DNA of 64,000 bases from Hemileia vastatrix (taxonomy: Eukaryota > Basidiomycota > Pucciniomycetes > Pucciniales > Zaghouaniaceae): NCBI GenBank assembly GCA_030280995.1, contig JASXTE010000019.1, forward strand, positions 10,127,501-10,191,500, written 5' to 3'. Below, one piece after another: positions 9,706-21,000 of this stretch. The notes under the pieces were generated by a model. That model saw only the letters and a program-made list of their open reading frames with translations, was not told where the DNA came from and ran no database searches. Made by a program: the position numbers and the translations under genes. Position 1 is the stretch's first letter. The number at the start of each line of letters is the position of its first letter.

Positions 9706-12525
9706 TCTGTAATTTGTGCCTTTCAAGATTTCTCCATTATCCTAGCTTTTTTTTTTTTGAAAAATCTCCCCTATTTGACTTAATTTATCTTATTTTAAAT
9801 TATAAAATCAATGTATTTATTGAAAGATATGTATATTTCTTTTTTTCTTGAAAATTGAACAGAAAAAGCTAATTAAATTTAAATTCTAAATGAATTAACT
9901 GTATGTTATTATATTAAAGTTACAAAAAACAATTAATTAAATTTGACTAGTCAGCAAATTTTACCCTATTTTTAAGCTTACTATATTATTAAATGGACAT
10001 AAATCATAAGATTTATTTTAATTATGTTACTATACCTTATGATGATCTACCTCACTCAAATATATTCTGTTTCAATTGAAAAAATGATGCACAACAAATT
10101 AATTTCAACCATTAATTTCTAAACTGGGAATAAGATTATAGTTTAAATTGACATGTGGAGTGTACCTGGTAATGAAAAATTATTACACATTTAATTTACA
10201 TATACAGAATAGGATCTTTCAATTTTAAATGATTAAAATATTTTTATATAGAATCTACTGTATTATTTGAAATCTTAGGTTATATTCTACTTAAATATTC
10301 ACATTTGATAATTTTTTAGCTGCTACACCTTCTAAATATATAGAAATATTTATTACTTTGTAATTAAATACTTTTTTTGTCTGTGCTACTATTGTGAGTG
10401 AATTACAAAATAAATAGCTATAATTACCTGTTTATTTTCCCAATATTTAAGCACTCCTTGACACCTAGACACCTGAAAAAAAGAAGACACCTACTAGCAG
10501 GTTTCCATCCTTGAATTGATTATGGTAGCTCAATTGGGGGAAGGGACCTGCTAGCAGGTGACAATTTTTTTTCCTGTTTTGAATATCTCCTTCAATGTTT
10601 GGAAAAAATTTAAATCCCACTAGATAAATTAATTAACATCCATTTCCACAAAAATATTTTAGTTTGTGGAGAATTTCTCAAATTCAACTTTTTAAGATTG
10701 GAAAACAATTATGAATTTTTTATTTGATCCCAAAAGGCTTAATATTTTAATTTAAAAAGAAATAGAAGAATTATTCTAAGAAGTGCTGTAATAAATTTTA
10801 AGTTTCATCAATGAAAATGCAAGATTTTTTTAAACTTAATTTATCCATTTTATATGTATTATTATTGAGAGTAGATATTTAAGCTCTCATTAATTGTGAT
10901 GATTTGAATTTTAACAATTTTCAGCTACAGATAATATGAGGAAATTAGAAGAGACTGTATGAATAGCTAACATTATGTTTTCTGTACAGGCTGGCTGAAT
11001 AGCCAGCAAGCTTTTTCCTCCCATTTTACAATTTTAGAGTGCACTCACATTATTTAATGATTTTACTTATGTGAAGTTGCTATTTATTATTTTATTTAAA
11101 TTTTAAATGGATTTAAATTCTGGAGTATCTCTTTAAAAGAAAAAGAGCTCCATTGAAAAATAAAAAATAATAATTTAGTAAATTTAATCTCAAATTATTA
11201 ATCATACAGATATGTAGGATTATTAAATGAGAACTCTTTTATAGCTATATTTACCCAACATAATACAACAAAATGTATTCAACTATTTTAAATTATAAAA
11301 TGATAAGCTTCTATATCTTATCATTAAACTAATTTTTATTTTAAAATTATCAATTAACAAGCAATATAAAAAGCAAACTTGCTAGCAAGTCTACAACCTT
11401 GGACCTGAATTAATTGCAGATAGAACCCACATTGAGCTATTAACAAAGGAACCACACAAGCAGGGATGAACACCACTCAGCAGAACAGTTTTATGTGGGG
11501 GTTAATGCAGATTTCAGTATGAGTTCAGTATGAGGTCATTTTGAGTTCCATCTGAGTTCTGTCTGAGCTCAGGTTAGGGACTTGGTAGAAGGTCCACCCC
11601 CTATATTTCATAGTGAATAATTATATAATATTACTTTAAATAATATTGAATGTATTTGAGCTTTATTTTGTAATTTTTTGGTGTTATTCTAGTAAAATTT
11701 TTTCTTTTCTGTGAGAAAGTCAACCATAAGTCTCAGCTTAACAGCCCATGCCACTTTCAGAAATATGTAAAAAAAATTAGCATTAAAACAATTAGCCCTC
11801 TAACTCTTTTATTAGATAAGAATTTCAATTCACTAATAAATTCTATAACTCTCATAAGTAAGACATAAGAAATTAAAATAAAGAGTATAAGAAATGAAAT
11901 TCTCATTCCAAAAATAAATAAATGAATGAAAATGAAAATGAAAAAAAGAGAAGCAAAAAAATATAATACAAGGAAAAAATTAAAATATTGATTGGATTTC
12001 ACTGGTTAATAATTTAGACTCAAGTTACTTACTTTTAATTTTTTGACCATGATACTTCCTAGATTAGCCTACCTATTTGTTTTTTAGTGAAATTTTGGCT
12101 GTATACATATCTACCGGATAATTAATTTTTTAACTTGGATTGATTAATACTACTAGAATTGGGATTTTCCATTATTTTTTAACAATAAATTAATCAGTTT
12201 GACTTTATTGCAATAAATTGATTTTATTTGGCTATAGGTTAACTGACCATCTCATTGGTGTACTGATGAGTTAGCTAATAGAGCAGGTAATCTCTGACTC
12301 ATTTAGAGTCTTAAACATAATTTTCTTAACATTAGTTAATATTATTTAAACAATTTTTTAATTTTGAAATTACATTATTTATTATATTTTTGGTTCAATT
12401 TTGTTATTGTTAGTTTCTTGTTTCTCAGGTTTAGGTATTTTGATTAATTATTGATATTAATTTTGTGTAGTTTTAACTTTTTCATTTAGTTATAATTCAA
12501 CAAGTTAGTTTATTTTGGTTATCAC
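9706..12525. other. AT-rich DNA with small palindromic elements, no gene seen
   Basis: Mostly A/T-rich sequence without coding signal. It holds a small foldback element (10471-10577) and two further palindromes in a similar setting: GCTGGCTGAATAGCCAGC at 10990-11007, followed by a T-rich run and CCTCCC, and ACTTGCTAGCAAGT at 11377-11390. Around 11510-11580 the word GAGTTC recurs several times. The 81-codon minus frame at 11757-12002 is Phe/Ile/Leu-rich and looks like chance AT-rich sequence. Confidence 0.6.
10471..10577. mobile_element. Small foldback/MITE-like element, about 107 bp
   Basis: Two inverted ends face each other: the left reads ACCTGAAAAAAAGAAGACA then CCTACTAGCAGG (10490-10501); the right, on the other strand, reads ACAGGAAAAAAAATTGTCA then CCTGCTAGCAGG (10547-10558). 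Each end is terminal CAGG-like bases, an A run, and a palindrome. The build matches the larger elements at 34419 and 54655. No target duplication could be fixed. Confidence 0.5.
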
Positions 12526-12589
12526 TTAATTACTTTCTTTTTTCATCTTTGAGGTTTGTGAGCTGAAAAATAAGTTTAGGGGGTAGGAA

Positions 12590-13210
12590 TAAAAAGATAT
12601 GGGAAGGAGAAGGGATGGTAGGTAAATGAAGAAAGAGGATGGGGAGAGATGGGGAGAGAAAAAAAGCAAAATGATTGGGAAGGCAGGGTGATGGAAGCAA
12701 GAGGATTGGGGAGGGAGGAGGAGAAGGAGGGAGGGGAGAGATGGAAGAAAGAGGATGTGGAGGGGAGAGGGATGAAATAAAGAGCTTGGGGAAGAGAGGA
12801 GGAAGGAAATGGGAGGGTGGGGAAGGGAGGGGATATGAAATGAGAGGAAGGGGATGGTAACAAGGGGATTTTGAGGGGAGAAGGATGAAAGCAAGAGGAT
12901 GTGGAAGAGAGAAGGAAGGAAATGAGAGGGTGGGGAGGTGAGGGGGACTGAAATGAGAAGAAGAGGATGGAAGCTAGGGGATTTTAAGGGTAGAGGGATG
13001 GAAGGGAGAGTATTGAGAGGAAAATGGGATGGAAGTGAGGGAATTGTGAGGAGAGGAGATAGAAATGAGAGGATGGGGAGTAGAGGGGAGGGGGATGGAA
13101 GCAAGAGGATTTGGAGGGGAGTGACTGGCTGAAGAAGAGGAGGGGAGAAAAAAGATATGAGAAGGGAGGTACATGTGCGGTAAGGAGTGGAGGAGGGAAA
13201 AGGCATGAGG
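12590..13210 (+). repeat. Polypurine (G/A-rich) repeat tract
   Basis: About 600 bp in which the plus strand is overwhelmingly G and A. Words such as GAGAGGATGG, GGAAGCAAGAGGAT and GGAGGGGAG recur at irregular steps of roughly 40 to 50 bp. Several long minus-strand frames (Ser/Pro/Leu-rich) arise from this composition and are not genes. Such tracts can adopt triplex structures; that is inference. Confidence 0.85.
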
Positions 13211-13600
13211 GGGGCATGAAAAATGTGCAAGAGATAAATGAGAATAAATTTGCGAGCATGTATCATTACTTACAAAAATGAGATGTGTGGAGGGGGAATG
13301 TAGCAAGTGAAAGTACAACAAAAAACACACATTTACTAAGAAAAAAAATGAAAATTAAACTACCAGAAGAGGATACCAAATAAAATACATTGGAAATGAG
13401 TAAAAAGTACAAAAAGAAAATTCTCACAAACAATGAGATGGAGGAGGAGGAATGTATGGGGTTTAGAAATAGAAAAACAGAGAGATAATAACAACAGATA
13501 AACAAAAAAAAAGGGATAATTGAAAAATATATGACTAGGTTCATGTACTGGGTTCAACCAGGGTCACTCCATTGTATTTTCCTGAAATGCACCTTGGTGT
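13211..13600. other. No gene seen
   Basis: A-rich sequence grading out of the polypurine tract. From about 13545 it becomes similar to 54890-54985, the interior of the MITE at 54655, up to the terminal repeat at 13611. Confidence 0.5.
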
Positions 13601-13610
13601 GGAATTGGGT

Positions 13611-13655
13611 TACAAAACTGAATCAGACGTCTGGTTCATTATTTTTCCCCCTATG
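13611..13655 (-). mobile_element. Right terminal repeat of a truncated TIR element
   Basis: On the minus strand from 13655 it reads CATAGGGGGAAAAATAATGA followed by the near-palindrome GAACCAGACGTCTGATTC (13637-13620) and a T-rich run. The right end of the MITE at 55021 has the same build and shares flanking interior sequence. The partner end was not found, so this is a truncated copy. Confidence 0.5.
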
Positions 13656-13669
13656 AAACCATCAATAAG

Positions 13670-13930
13670 ATGGCACAAAGATTTATGCACATTATAGATG
13701 AGCTACAATCTATTGAAGAAGAAAAAATTATATTTAGAGAACTTTTAGAGTCAATGAATTCAAGTAATAAAGCCCATAAGAAACTTTTTATTGATTGCTA
13801 TTGCATTGATGGACATCACCAGCTTATGAAAGACTACTGTCATACAAATGGTACCTACAGCTCAACCATATTTCACCACCATTTTTGCATTGGGAAAACT
13901 CTATTTCTTTATATTTCTAAAAATATATAG
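13670..13930 (+). pseudogene. Fragment resembling the N-terminus of a PIF/Harbinger-type transposase
   Basis: An 86-codon frame with protein-like composition. Residues about 55-80 (HHQLMKDYCHTNGTYSSTIF, then HHHFCIGKTLFLYI) follow the pattern of the Harbinger/plant-type transposase N-terminus as I remember it: a conserved L(M/V)xDYF, a short Tyr/Pro loop, FRRRFRM-like basic segment and LFLxI. The Phe of DYF is Cys here and the Arg run is His, so it is degenerate. No DDE domain follows. It lies 15 bases from the terminal repeat at 13655; whether they belong together is unknown. It could also be another element's structural protein. Confidence 0.4.
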
Positions 13931-14890
13931 CTAAAAAATGTGTATATTGGACACAGAGGACTGTAAGTCATATGTGGAGCACTTGGGTTGCTTGCTAATG
14001 CTTATTCATGAGAGAGCAAGTTGTTCTTCTTGGGGGTGTCAATTAGGAGATCTTTTTTTCCTAGATTCAGCCAACATAAATGAGTTATTACTGAGCTATT
14101 ATATATGAGAATGTGTGGCTTAAGTGTTTATTGCAAATATATGTAGTAATTGAATGAATAGTAGTGGCTATTGTTGTGTGAAGTGAGAGTGAACAAATGC
14201 ATAAGTAATTAATGAGGCACGTCTGGCTTCAGTAGATAATGGTTGAGTTGAAAAAAAGTGGTGCAAGGTTTTGGAAATTACAGAAGCTACTCAAGCAAAT
14301 TTTCTCATTTCATTATATGACTACAGAATAAATTAGTTACTAGAGTCTAATTGAGCAACAATTGGGGAGTAAGTCAGTCAAATATGCATAGCAAACCACT
14401 TTACCGACATGGCTGCAGATTCTCTTATGTAACAATTTTTTTAGCACTTAAAGGTCTTAAGTAAGTCTTAAGTGCATAAAACATTTGCTTTGTAGTTTTT
14501 GCGTCCCATGGTGAAACAAACATGTGCTTTAGTGTAAGCACAATTTCAATAATTCATCTTTTTTTTCCTTTAATTTTTATTCTCTTGTTTTTATCTTTTC
14601 TATCTCACAAACATACTCAAGAAGTTTGGCCTGAAATAAAAAGTAGATTAGGTTGATTTTGATAGTTCAAAATAAAGAGTTATACCCTTTTGTAGTGGAC
14701 ACACTTAACTACTGAAAACACTGTTTGTGTTCTAAAAACACATATAAAATAAACAATATAGAAATTTCTTTCTTTCTTTAATTTCTCTTACTTGTTTTTT
14801 TTCTCCTTGTCTTTTTACTTCTCAGTTTTTTATCTTTCTTTCTTCCTTATTTTTTCTCTCTCCTTCTCATTTTTTTCATTATGCCTTGTC
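13931..14890. other. No gene seen
   Basis: A/T-rich sequence, T/C-rich at 14765-14880. It may include a decayed 5' LTR or leader of copia element E, but I could not match it to a second copy. Confidence 0.45.
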
Positions 14891-14955
14891 CTTAATCTTC
14901 ATGAAGAACTGGCAGAAGAGCTTCATAAGAAATACCTACTCCACAAGCAGATCCA

Positions 14956-15272
14956 GTGCCAGAAGCACAAGAAACTAGCAAGCCAAAAAGAATATTAATG
15001 TTTACAGAGACAGGTTGGGATGAAGATTATGAATTTTCTAAATTAACTAAGGCAAAATCATGGATTGATGTGGCTCCTAAATTGAATTCCAATGAGGATA
15101 ACATTCAAATATGGATTATGATAATTCAAAAATTATTAGGAACATTTTCAGAGATGAATACTGCACAAACAACAGAAAGTGGAAAATTAATCTTCATAAA
15201 GACTACTTAGTTCAAAAAATCTTAACAGAATGTGATGAAGTTTCTGTCCAAGAATTAATTGCAAATGAGAAC
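14956..15272 (+). pseudogene. Copia Gag, first part (element E)
   Basis: Open from about 14940; reads MPEAQETSKPKRILMFTETG and on through a segment with PKLNSNEDNIQIWIMIIQKL, the pattern of copia Gag in which the target (P.L.G.NY..W...M...L) is recognised. A frameshift near 15180 moves the reading to the frame starting at 15111, whose end (VQKILTECDEVSVQELIANE) runs into the D1 insertion at 15272. Beyond the insertion the frame resumes at 24445. Confidence 0.6.
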
Positions 15273-16078
15273 TGTCACCGGAAAACCTACACACAAGGTC
15301 GAGGGTGTTCCTGGAAGTGGGATAAAGGGAGGAGTTAGAAACTTCTTTGAAGCACAGAGGAAATGTTCAAGGAAGTGATTCAAAGATGATTCAAAGGAAG
15401 AGCTGCTTCTTTGAGATATGTTTGATAAGAATCTCAATATAATTTAAAGGTAATATTAATATTCTTAGGATCTCACAAAGGGTTGTAAACTCAATAATCA
15501 AGGATTTAAGTTTTTAGAAATGATTACTGAGAAAATAAGGAAATGTACAATAACAATGATTTAACCTGAAGTTTACCACTATTAACTATATACACATTTT
15601 ATAATTTAATTCTATAGAAATATTGAACCAAAATCCAACCCCTTTTATATCCATTACTCCTCTTTGCATTGACCTCATACCCATCCATCATTCCGCACAC
15701 CACAGACCTCCAAAAATACTCCCGTTACACATGGACCCTCCTCAATAACATCTGTTAACCCTTTAATCCCCCACTAACCATCCCGTCCATGCTCACTACC
15801 CCTTTTAATAACCCACAGATACTTAATAAACCTTTTAGCAGAATATTGAATTGACTATTGTGCATGCGTCGCTTATTGAAGAAAAGACTAAACACACTAT
15901 TGAGAGATTAACTAATTTAGATTTAAAGTTTAGATTAGCGCAGTTGAATAGCGAGTACACAAAGGAAAGTCACAGTTGCTATGTAGAATTGCTTTCTGTG
16001 CTTTGAGCATGGATTTAGACCTCTGTATTATTGATTTAATGGGCTGCTTTTGCCTCGAGTGTCACGTAGTGCATGACC
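15273..16078 (-). repeat. 3' LTR of element D1
   Basis: Starts TGTCACCGG on the plus strand and ends GCATGACC where the other copies have TGACA or TTACA. Aligns end to end with 23632-24439 and 57998-58806. The first 57 bases differ most between copies. Confidence 0.88.
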
Positions 16079-16088
16079 AATGCCCCGG

Positions 16089-16096
16089 TATAAAAC
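16089..16096 (+). promoter_or_regulatory. TATA box of the antisense gene in D1
   Basis: TATAAAAC lies in CCCCGGTATAAAACGCGAGC, ten bases outside the LTR and 92 bases upstream of the ATG at 16181. The same block stands at 58817-58824 in D2, 89 bases upstream of its ATG. Conservation, position and strand suggest a dedicated promoter for the accessory gene rather than the LTR promoter. Confidence 0.65.
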
Positions 16097-16180
16097 GCGA
16101 GCTCCCTTGAGTGTGAGACAAATTCTTTCCACACTACTTTCTCTTACTTCTTCTTTTATTAATTATTTTTTTCTTTTATT

Positions 16181-17140
16181 ATGTCAAATTTCCACTCCAA
16201 CTCCCACGCCTCCACACCCCAAAGCAGATGGTGGAATTGTTACACAGAAATATTCCCAAGCATGCACGGCCTGCGAATCAATGGAGTACTTTTGTGTCAA
16301 AAGCACAGCCACAAGAGGTCCTTGCCAGAAATGCAAGTTTTTTCATTGGAGATGGGTGATGTGTGATTCTCTCTCAAAAAATGAGGACATGTAGCGAAGA
16401 TTTACCAAGACTAAGTACTGGTTAATCCTGAAGACCAAAGAGGTGGTCGAAGACATTTGGGACATATCAGTAGGGGATGATAAATTCGTAGAAGAAGTTG
16501 AGGAAGAGGAGGAGGATAACCTGGCGAGTTGGGTAGTCCAGGCCACAGGTAAAAAACAAGGGGTGGAGGAAGAGGTGGATGAACTGGTCAAAGAGGATTA
16601 GGATGAAGTTCCCATCTTGAACTGGACTCTGAAGAAAAGGCAGATGATCATCGAAGATGATGATGAAGAGGAGAGGGGAGTGACAGTAGAGATCACCCCA
16701 AGGCTGTTTTTAGAGCCTGACCTGGTTTTTGAAGTAAGTTCTACCTTTTCTTGTTTTGAAATTTTGTTACTGATGACTGTATGTTTTTAGAATTCAGATA
16801 TCATTGTGAAGCTCCAATTGTGGAAGCTGCGCCATTGCTGCCAGTTGAGGCAAGTCAACCGGCAGTTAATTCGAGGGAGGAGAACAAGGAAACCCTTGAC
16901 AATGTATGCTCGAAGAAACCTCAGCAGGGTCGACAAGCTCGATTCATCAAAAATTTAAGTGATGAGATTGACAAGATTGTCGATGCCGCCTCCTTTGATG
17001 TGGCAGAAGAATTATTGGAGATTGGAGAAGTGGTACCAGTAGGAGAGGAGGAGGTGTTTGAAAAATGCAGGAAGGAAATAAGGATGGTATTGGAAAAAAT
17101 GAAGAAATTGGTTCGGGAGAAAATGCAGGAGAAAATTTGA
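16181..17140 (+). pseudogene. Antisense accessory gene of D1: cysteine-cluster protein, two exons, broken
   Basis: Exon 1 is 16181-16733, intron 16734-16790 (GTAAGT...TTTTTAG, 57 bp), exon 2 16791-17140. Near residues 30-65 stands CTACESMEYFC, then nine residues, CQKC and a last Cys: C-X2-C-X6-C-X9-C-X2-C-X9-C, close to the fungal Zn2Cys6 binuclear cluster, a DNA-binding fold. The middle is acidic (EEEED, EDDDEEE); the end is predicted helical and charged (EEELLEIGEVVPV-like, then KMKKLVREKMQEKI). Comparison with D2 shows one base lost just after the ATG and another early in exon 2; TAG 16392-16394 and TAG near 16600 also break it. The D2 copy has the start codon in frame. Function is unknown; a regulatory or silencing-related role is only a guess. 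Confidence 0.72.
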
Positions 17141-18023
17141 AATGGGTAGAGAATAAAGAAAGAAAGGAGGGAAGGGAAAAAAATAGAAAGCAAATGTAAT
17201 TTGTGTATTTATTTATTTATTTTATTTTGTTGTTTTAATTGAAATTTTAATATATATTTTATAAGATTTTGAAAAGAAAAAGAAAAAGAAAGAAGGAAAA
17301 TTATTTGAATAAAATTTTTGTTTTAAATTTTTAAAGAAGAAAAGAAAAAATATTTAACTGAGAAAATTTTAGTTTAAGTTTTGAAAAGAAAGAAAAAATT
17401 TAAGTAAGAAAAGAAAAAATAGTTGATTGAAAATTTTTTTTTTTATTTTTAAATGAAAATTTAATGAGAGAAAAATTGTTATTTGCGAAATTTTATTTTT
17501 TGAAGTTTTTGAGGAATTTTTGGTTATTTGAAAAGAAAGAGAAGAATAGTTTTAAAAGAAAGAATTTGAAAGAAAGAAGTAACTTGTTCGAAGAATTTTA
17601 AAAGAGAGATTTAAAGGTTGAAGTGAGGTTTTAGAAAGATTGTTGTATTGAGTTTGTGAAAAATTTTGATAGTTTGAAGAAAAAGAATTAAGGAAAAAAA
17701 ATGTATTTTGAAAAAAAAAGAAAAAAGTTTGAAAGGAGAAAAAGAAAGAAAAAATTAAATGAATTATTGATTTTTTAAGATTTTATTTTGATGAATTTTA
17801 AGACTTTATATTTATTTATTTTTTTTATTTTTTATTTTTGTTAATATTTGTTTTAATTTAATTTAATTTTATTTTATTTTTAAAGAAGGTTGAAAAAGCT
17901 TTTGGAAAAAAGAAAGAAGCAAAGAGAAAAAAAAGTAAGGATTTTTTAGAAGTAAAGAAGTTTTAGAATTTTAAGAAAAGAAAAAAAGAAAAAGAGAAGA
18001 AAAGAGAAAAATAAAAGAGAGTT
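17141..18023 (+). repeat. C-poor, A/G/T-rich tract of D1
   Basis: Almost 0.9 kb with very few C on the plus strand, made of AAAGAAA, GAAAAGAAAG and TTTTATTT words. It separates the antisense gene end from the pol end. The same tract is at 59861-60735 in D2, with many aligned blocks such as GAGGAATTTTTGGTTATTTG. No frame of note. Confidence 0.8.
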
Positions 18024-21000
18024 CTAATGTTTTGGTTTTAAAGAATATTTAAGATAAAAAGATTTTAGGAGTTCAGGGGCGTTAGAAACATTGATGGCTG
18101 GTTCCCAGGATGTTTTGTCTAAGTCATTGAAGAAGCCTTCCCATTCCACGAGGTATTGAAGTTTCCCCTTGTGCATTCTTGAATCAATGATATGGCTTAC
18201 TTCCCACTCTAGATGGTCTTCTACTTCAACCAGTTCTGCAGGAGGTTGGTTCCTGCCAGGGTATGTTTTTGAGCCAGTTCCAGGAGAGATATGTGTAAAA
18301 CAGGGTTAATAGCATGCCATTTAGGAGGTAGCTTGAGTCAAAATTCAGTTTTAGAGACTTCAGAGTTGATTTCGAATTGTCCCAAGGGTTTTTGGCCAGT
18401 TTCTTTGATGGTCAAGTTGTTGGAATGTTTCCTGCGTTGAGCCATACTATTTCACCTGGTTTAAAGGTAGGAGCAGATTGTCGATGTTTGTCGGCCTGTT
18501 CCTTGTACCTTTGAATTGCTAATTCCAAGTTTGATTTAAGTTCTTCTTGGAGTCCTGATATGTTTTGAAGATAATGTTTCTCAGGATGACTAGTTCCTAC
18601 ATGGATTGAGTTGAATCAAGGATGTCTTCCATAAACAAATTCAAAAGGATATTGTCATGTCAAAGAATGAGTCAAGTTATTATAAGCGAATTTGGCCAAT
18701 GGTAACCATGTGGTCCAATCGTCTTTTTGATAACTGACATACATTCAAAGGTATTGTTTGAGGATTTGGTTGAACCTTTCCGTGTGCCCATTGGTTTCAG
18801 GATGATAGGCTGTGGAGAAGTTCCTCGTGATATTGAGTTGTCAATACAATTGAGTCCAGAATGTGGATACAAACAATGAGCCTCTATCTGAAATGATATC
18901 ATTAGGTAAGCCATGTTTAGAAAATACATATTCTAGAAACAATTTTGACAAATCTTCTTCTGTAGCAGTAGTAGTGGTTTTAATGAAAATAGACATTTTT
19001 GAAAATCTATCTACTATTACTAATATAGCATCAAAATTATTTGAAAGAGGAAGTAGAGAAATGAAATCCATTGATAAAGATTACCAAGGTTTAGAGTGAA
19101 TAGGAAGTAGTTGAAGCAAACCATGCTTCCAGTGACGGGGAGCATTATTCCTATTACATTCATAACAAGATCTTATATAGGCCTTGATTTCTTTGGTCAT
19201 TCCTGGCCAGACAAAATCCCTAACTATTAGCTGGTAGGTTTTATCAACCCCAAAATGACCAGCTGATGGAGAATCATGTCGACTATTGAAAATCCATAAT
19301 TTTATTTCATTGTTGTTTGGTATGACTACTCTACCATTGAAACTAATAGACCTGATTCAATACTAAATCTTTTGGCCCCTTGCTTTGAGAGTATTTTATC
19401 TTTTAACCCTATACAATAATTGTCCTTCAAATGAGCTTTGAGGATGTTGGTTAGTGGATTTTGAAAAGATTGAATTGTCATTGAATTAAGTTGATGAGTT
19501 GTTAACATTGATTCTTTGAAGATTGATTTCTCATTCGCTGGTTTCATGTCAGCAAATGCATCCTCCCGCTGTGGGTAAACATTGTCCCGACGTGACAGGA
19601 TATCTGGGACAATACAGTTCTTACCTGGGCAATAGGAAATAGAAAAAGGAAATTCGGACAGAAATTAAGTCCACCTGGCCTGACTCCTGGTTAACACTTT
19701 GGAAGACATAAAGTAATTCAAAGAATTGTGGTCAGTCAGTATTTGAAAAGGGTTATCTAGGCTGAGAAGAAAAGAGCGCCATTTTTTCAGACAATAAATG
19801 ATAGCTAAAAGCTCTTTGTCATGAATTTCATAATTTAATTCTGCCTCTATGAGTTTGTGTGACTCAAAAGCAACAGTATGAAACAATTTTGTTTCAGGAT
19901 TGAATTGAGAAATGACCCCTGCAATAGAATAATTGCTAGCGTCTGTCTCGACTATTTTTGAAGCAGAAGGATAAAAGTGACAAAGAATTGGAGCTGTGGT
20001 GAACGCAGTCTTCAATGCTTTGAATTCCTTTTGTGCTGTAGAAGTAAAAACAAAAGGAATATCTTTTCTAAGAAGAGAAGTAATATTGGAAATAGTTTTA
20101 GCATAATCTTTAATAAATCTTCTATAGAAATTGGCAAAACCCAAAAATCCTTGGAGGGATTTAACGGTTTTGTGCACAGGCCATTCCAAGACTTTTTGGA
20201 CCTTTTTGTCATCCATGACTAAATCATCAGTGGAAAACGTAAAACCCAAAAAATCAATAGATTTAAGATGGAATTCGCATTTATTGTGCTTGGTGTAGAG
20301 ACCATGATCCTGAAGGTGATTTAGAACCTGTCCAACATGATGAATATGTTCATCTAGTGTCTTTGAGAAAATTAAAATATCATCTTAATAGACAACAACA
20401 AATTGTTTGACAACATCTTGAAAGATGTCATTAACAAAAGTTTGAAAAGTAGATGGTGCGTTACACAATCCAAAAGGCATAACTAAATATTCAAAACTAC
20501 CAAATCTAGTGCGCATTACAGTCAGTGGTTCATGACCTTCCGCAATGCAAATAAGATTATAAGCGCCTCTAAGATCAATTTTAGAAAAGAAATTAGCACC
20601 ATTGAAAAGGGTCAGAAGCAATGGCATAGGGGGAACATGATATGTATTCTTCTTAGTGACTGTGTTGAGCTTTCTATAGCCAACACACAACCTAAGGCTA
20701 CCATCCTTTTTCTTTACAAAAAGAAAAGGGGTGCCGGTTGGAAATTTACTGACTCTGATGAAACCTTTGGTTACATTCTCTGCAATGTAGTCTCAAAGAA
20801 CTTGAGATTTGTCCTTTGACAAAGAATAGACAGGACCTATTAACTCTATTTGATGGTTGTAGGGTCAATGAGGTGGTAACTTATCGGCCTTGCGGATTGA
20901 GAATACATTGAGTAAATTGTGATAGATTCCCGGTAGAGTTGATTTAATGTCTTCAACATTGATTTGGTCATCCTCATCTTCTTCAAGAGAATCTGTTGAG

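Noticed and set aside
11757..12002. Small membrane protein on the minus strand
   Set aside because: Phe/Ile/Leu runs expected from AT-rich DNA; no start context, conservation or neighbour supports it.
12526..13557. Long minus-strand frames of 90 to 246 codons
   Set aside because: Ser/Pro/Leu/Phe-rich translations that follow from the polypurine tract; several overlap in different frames.
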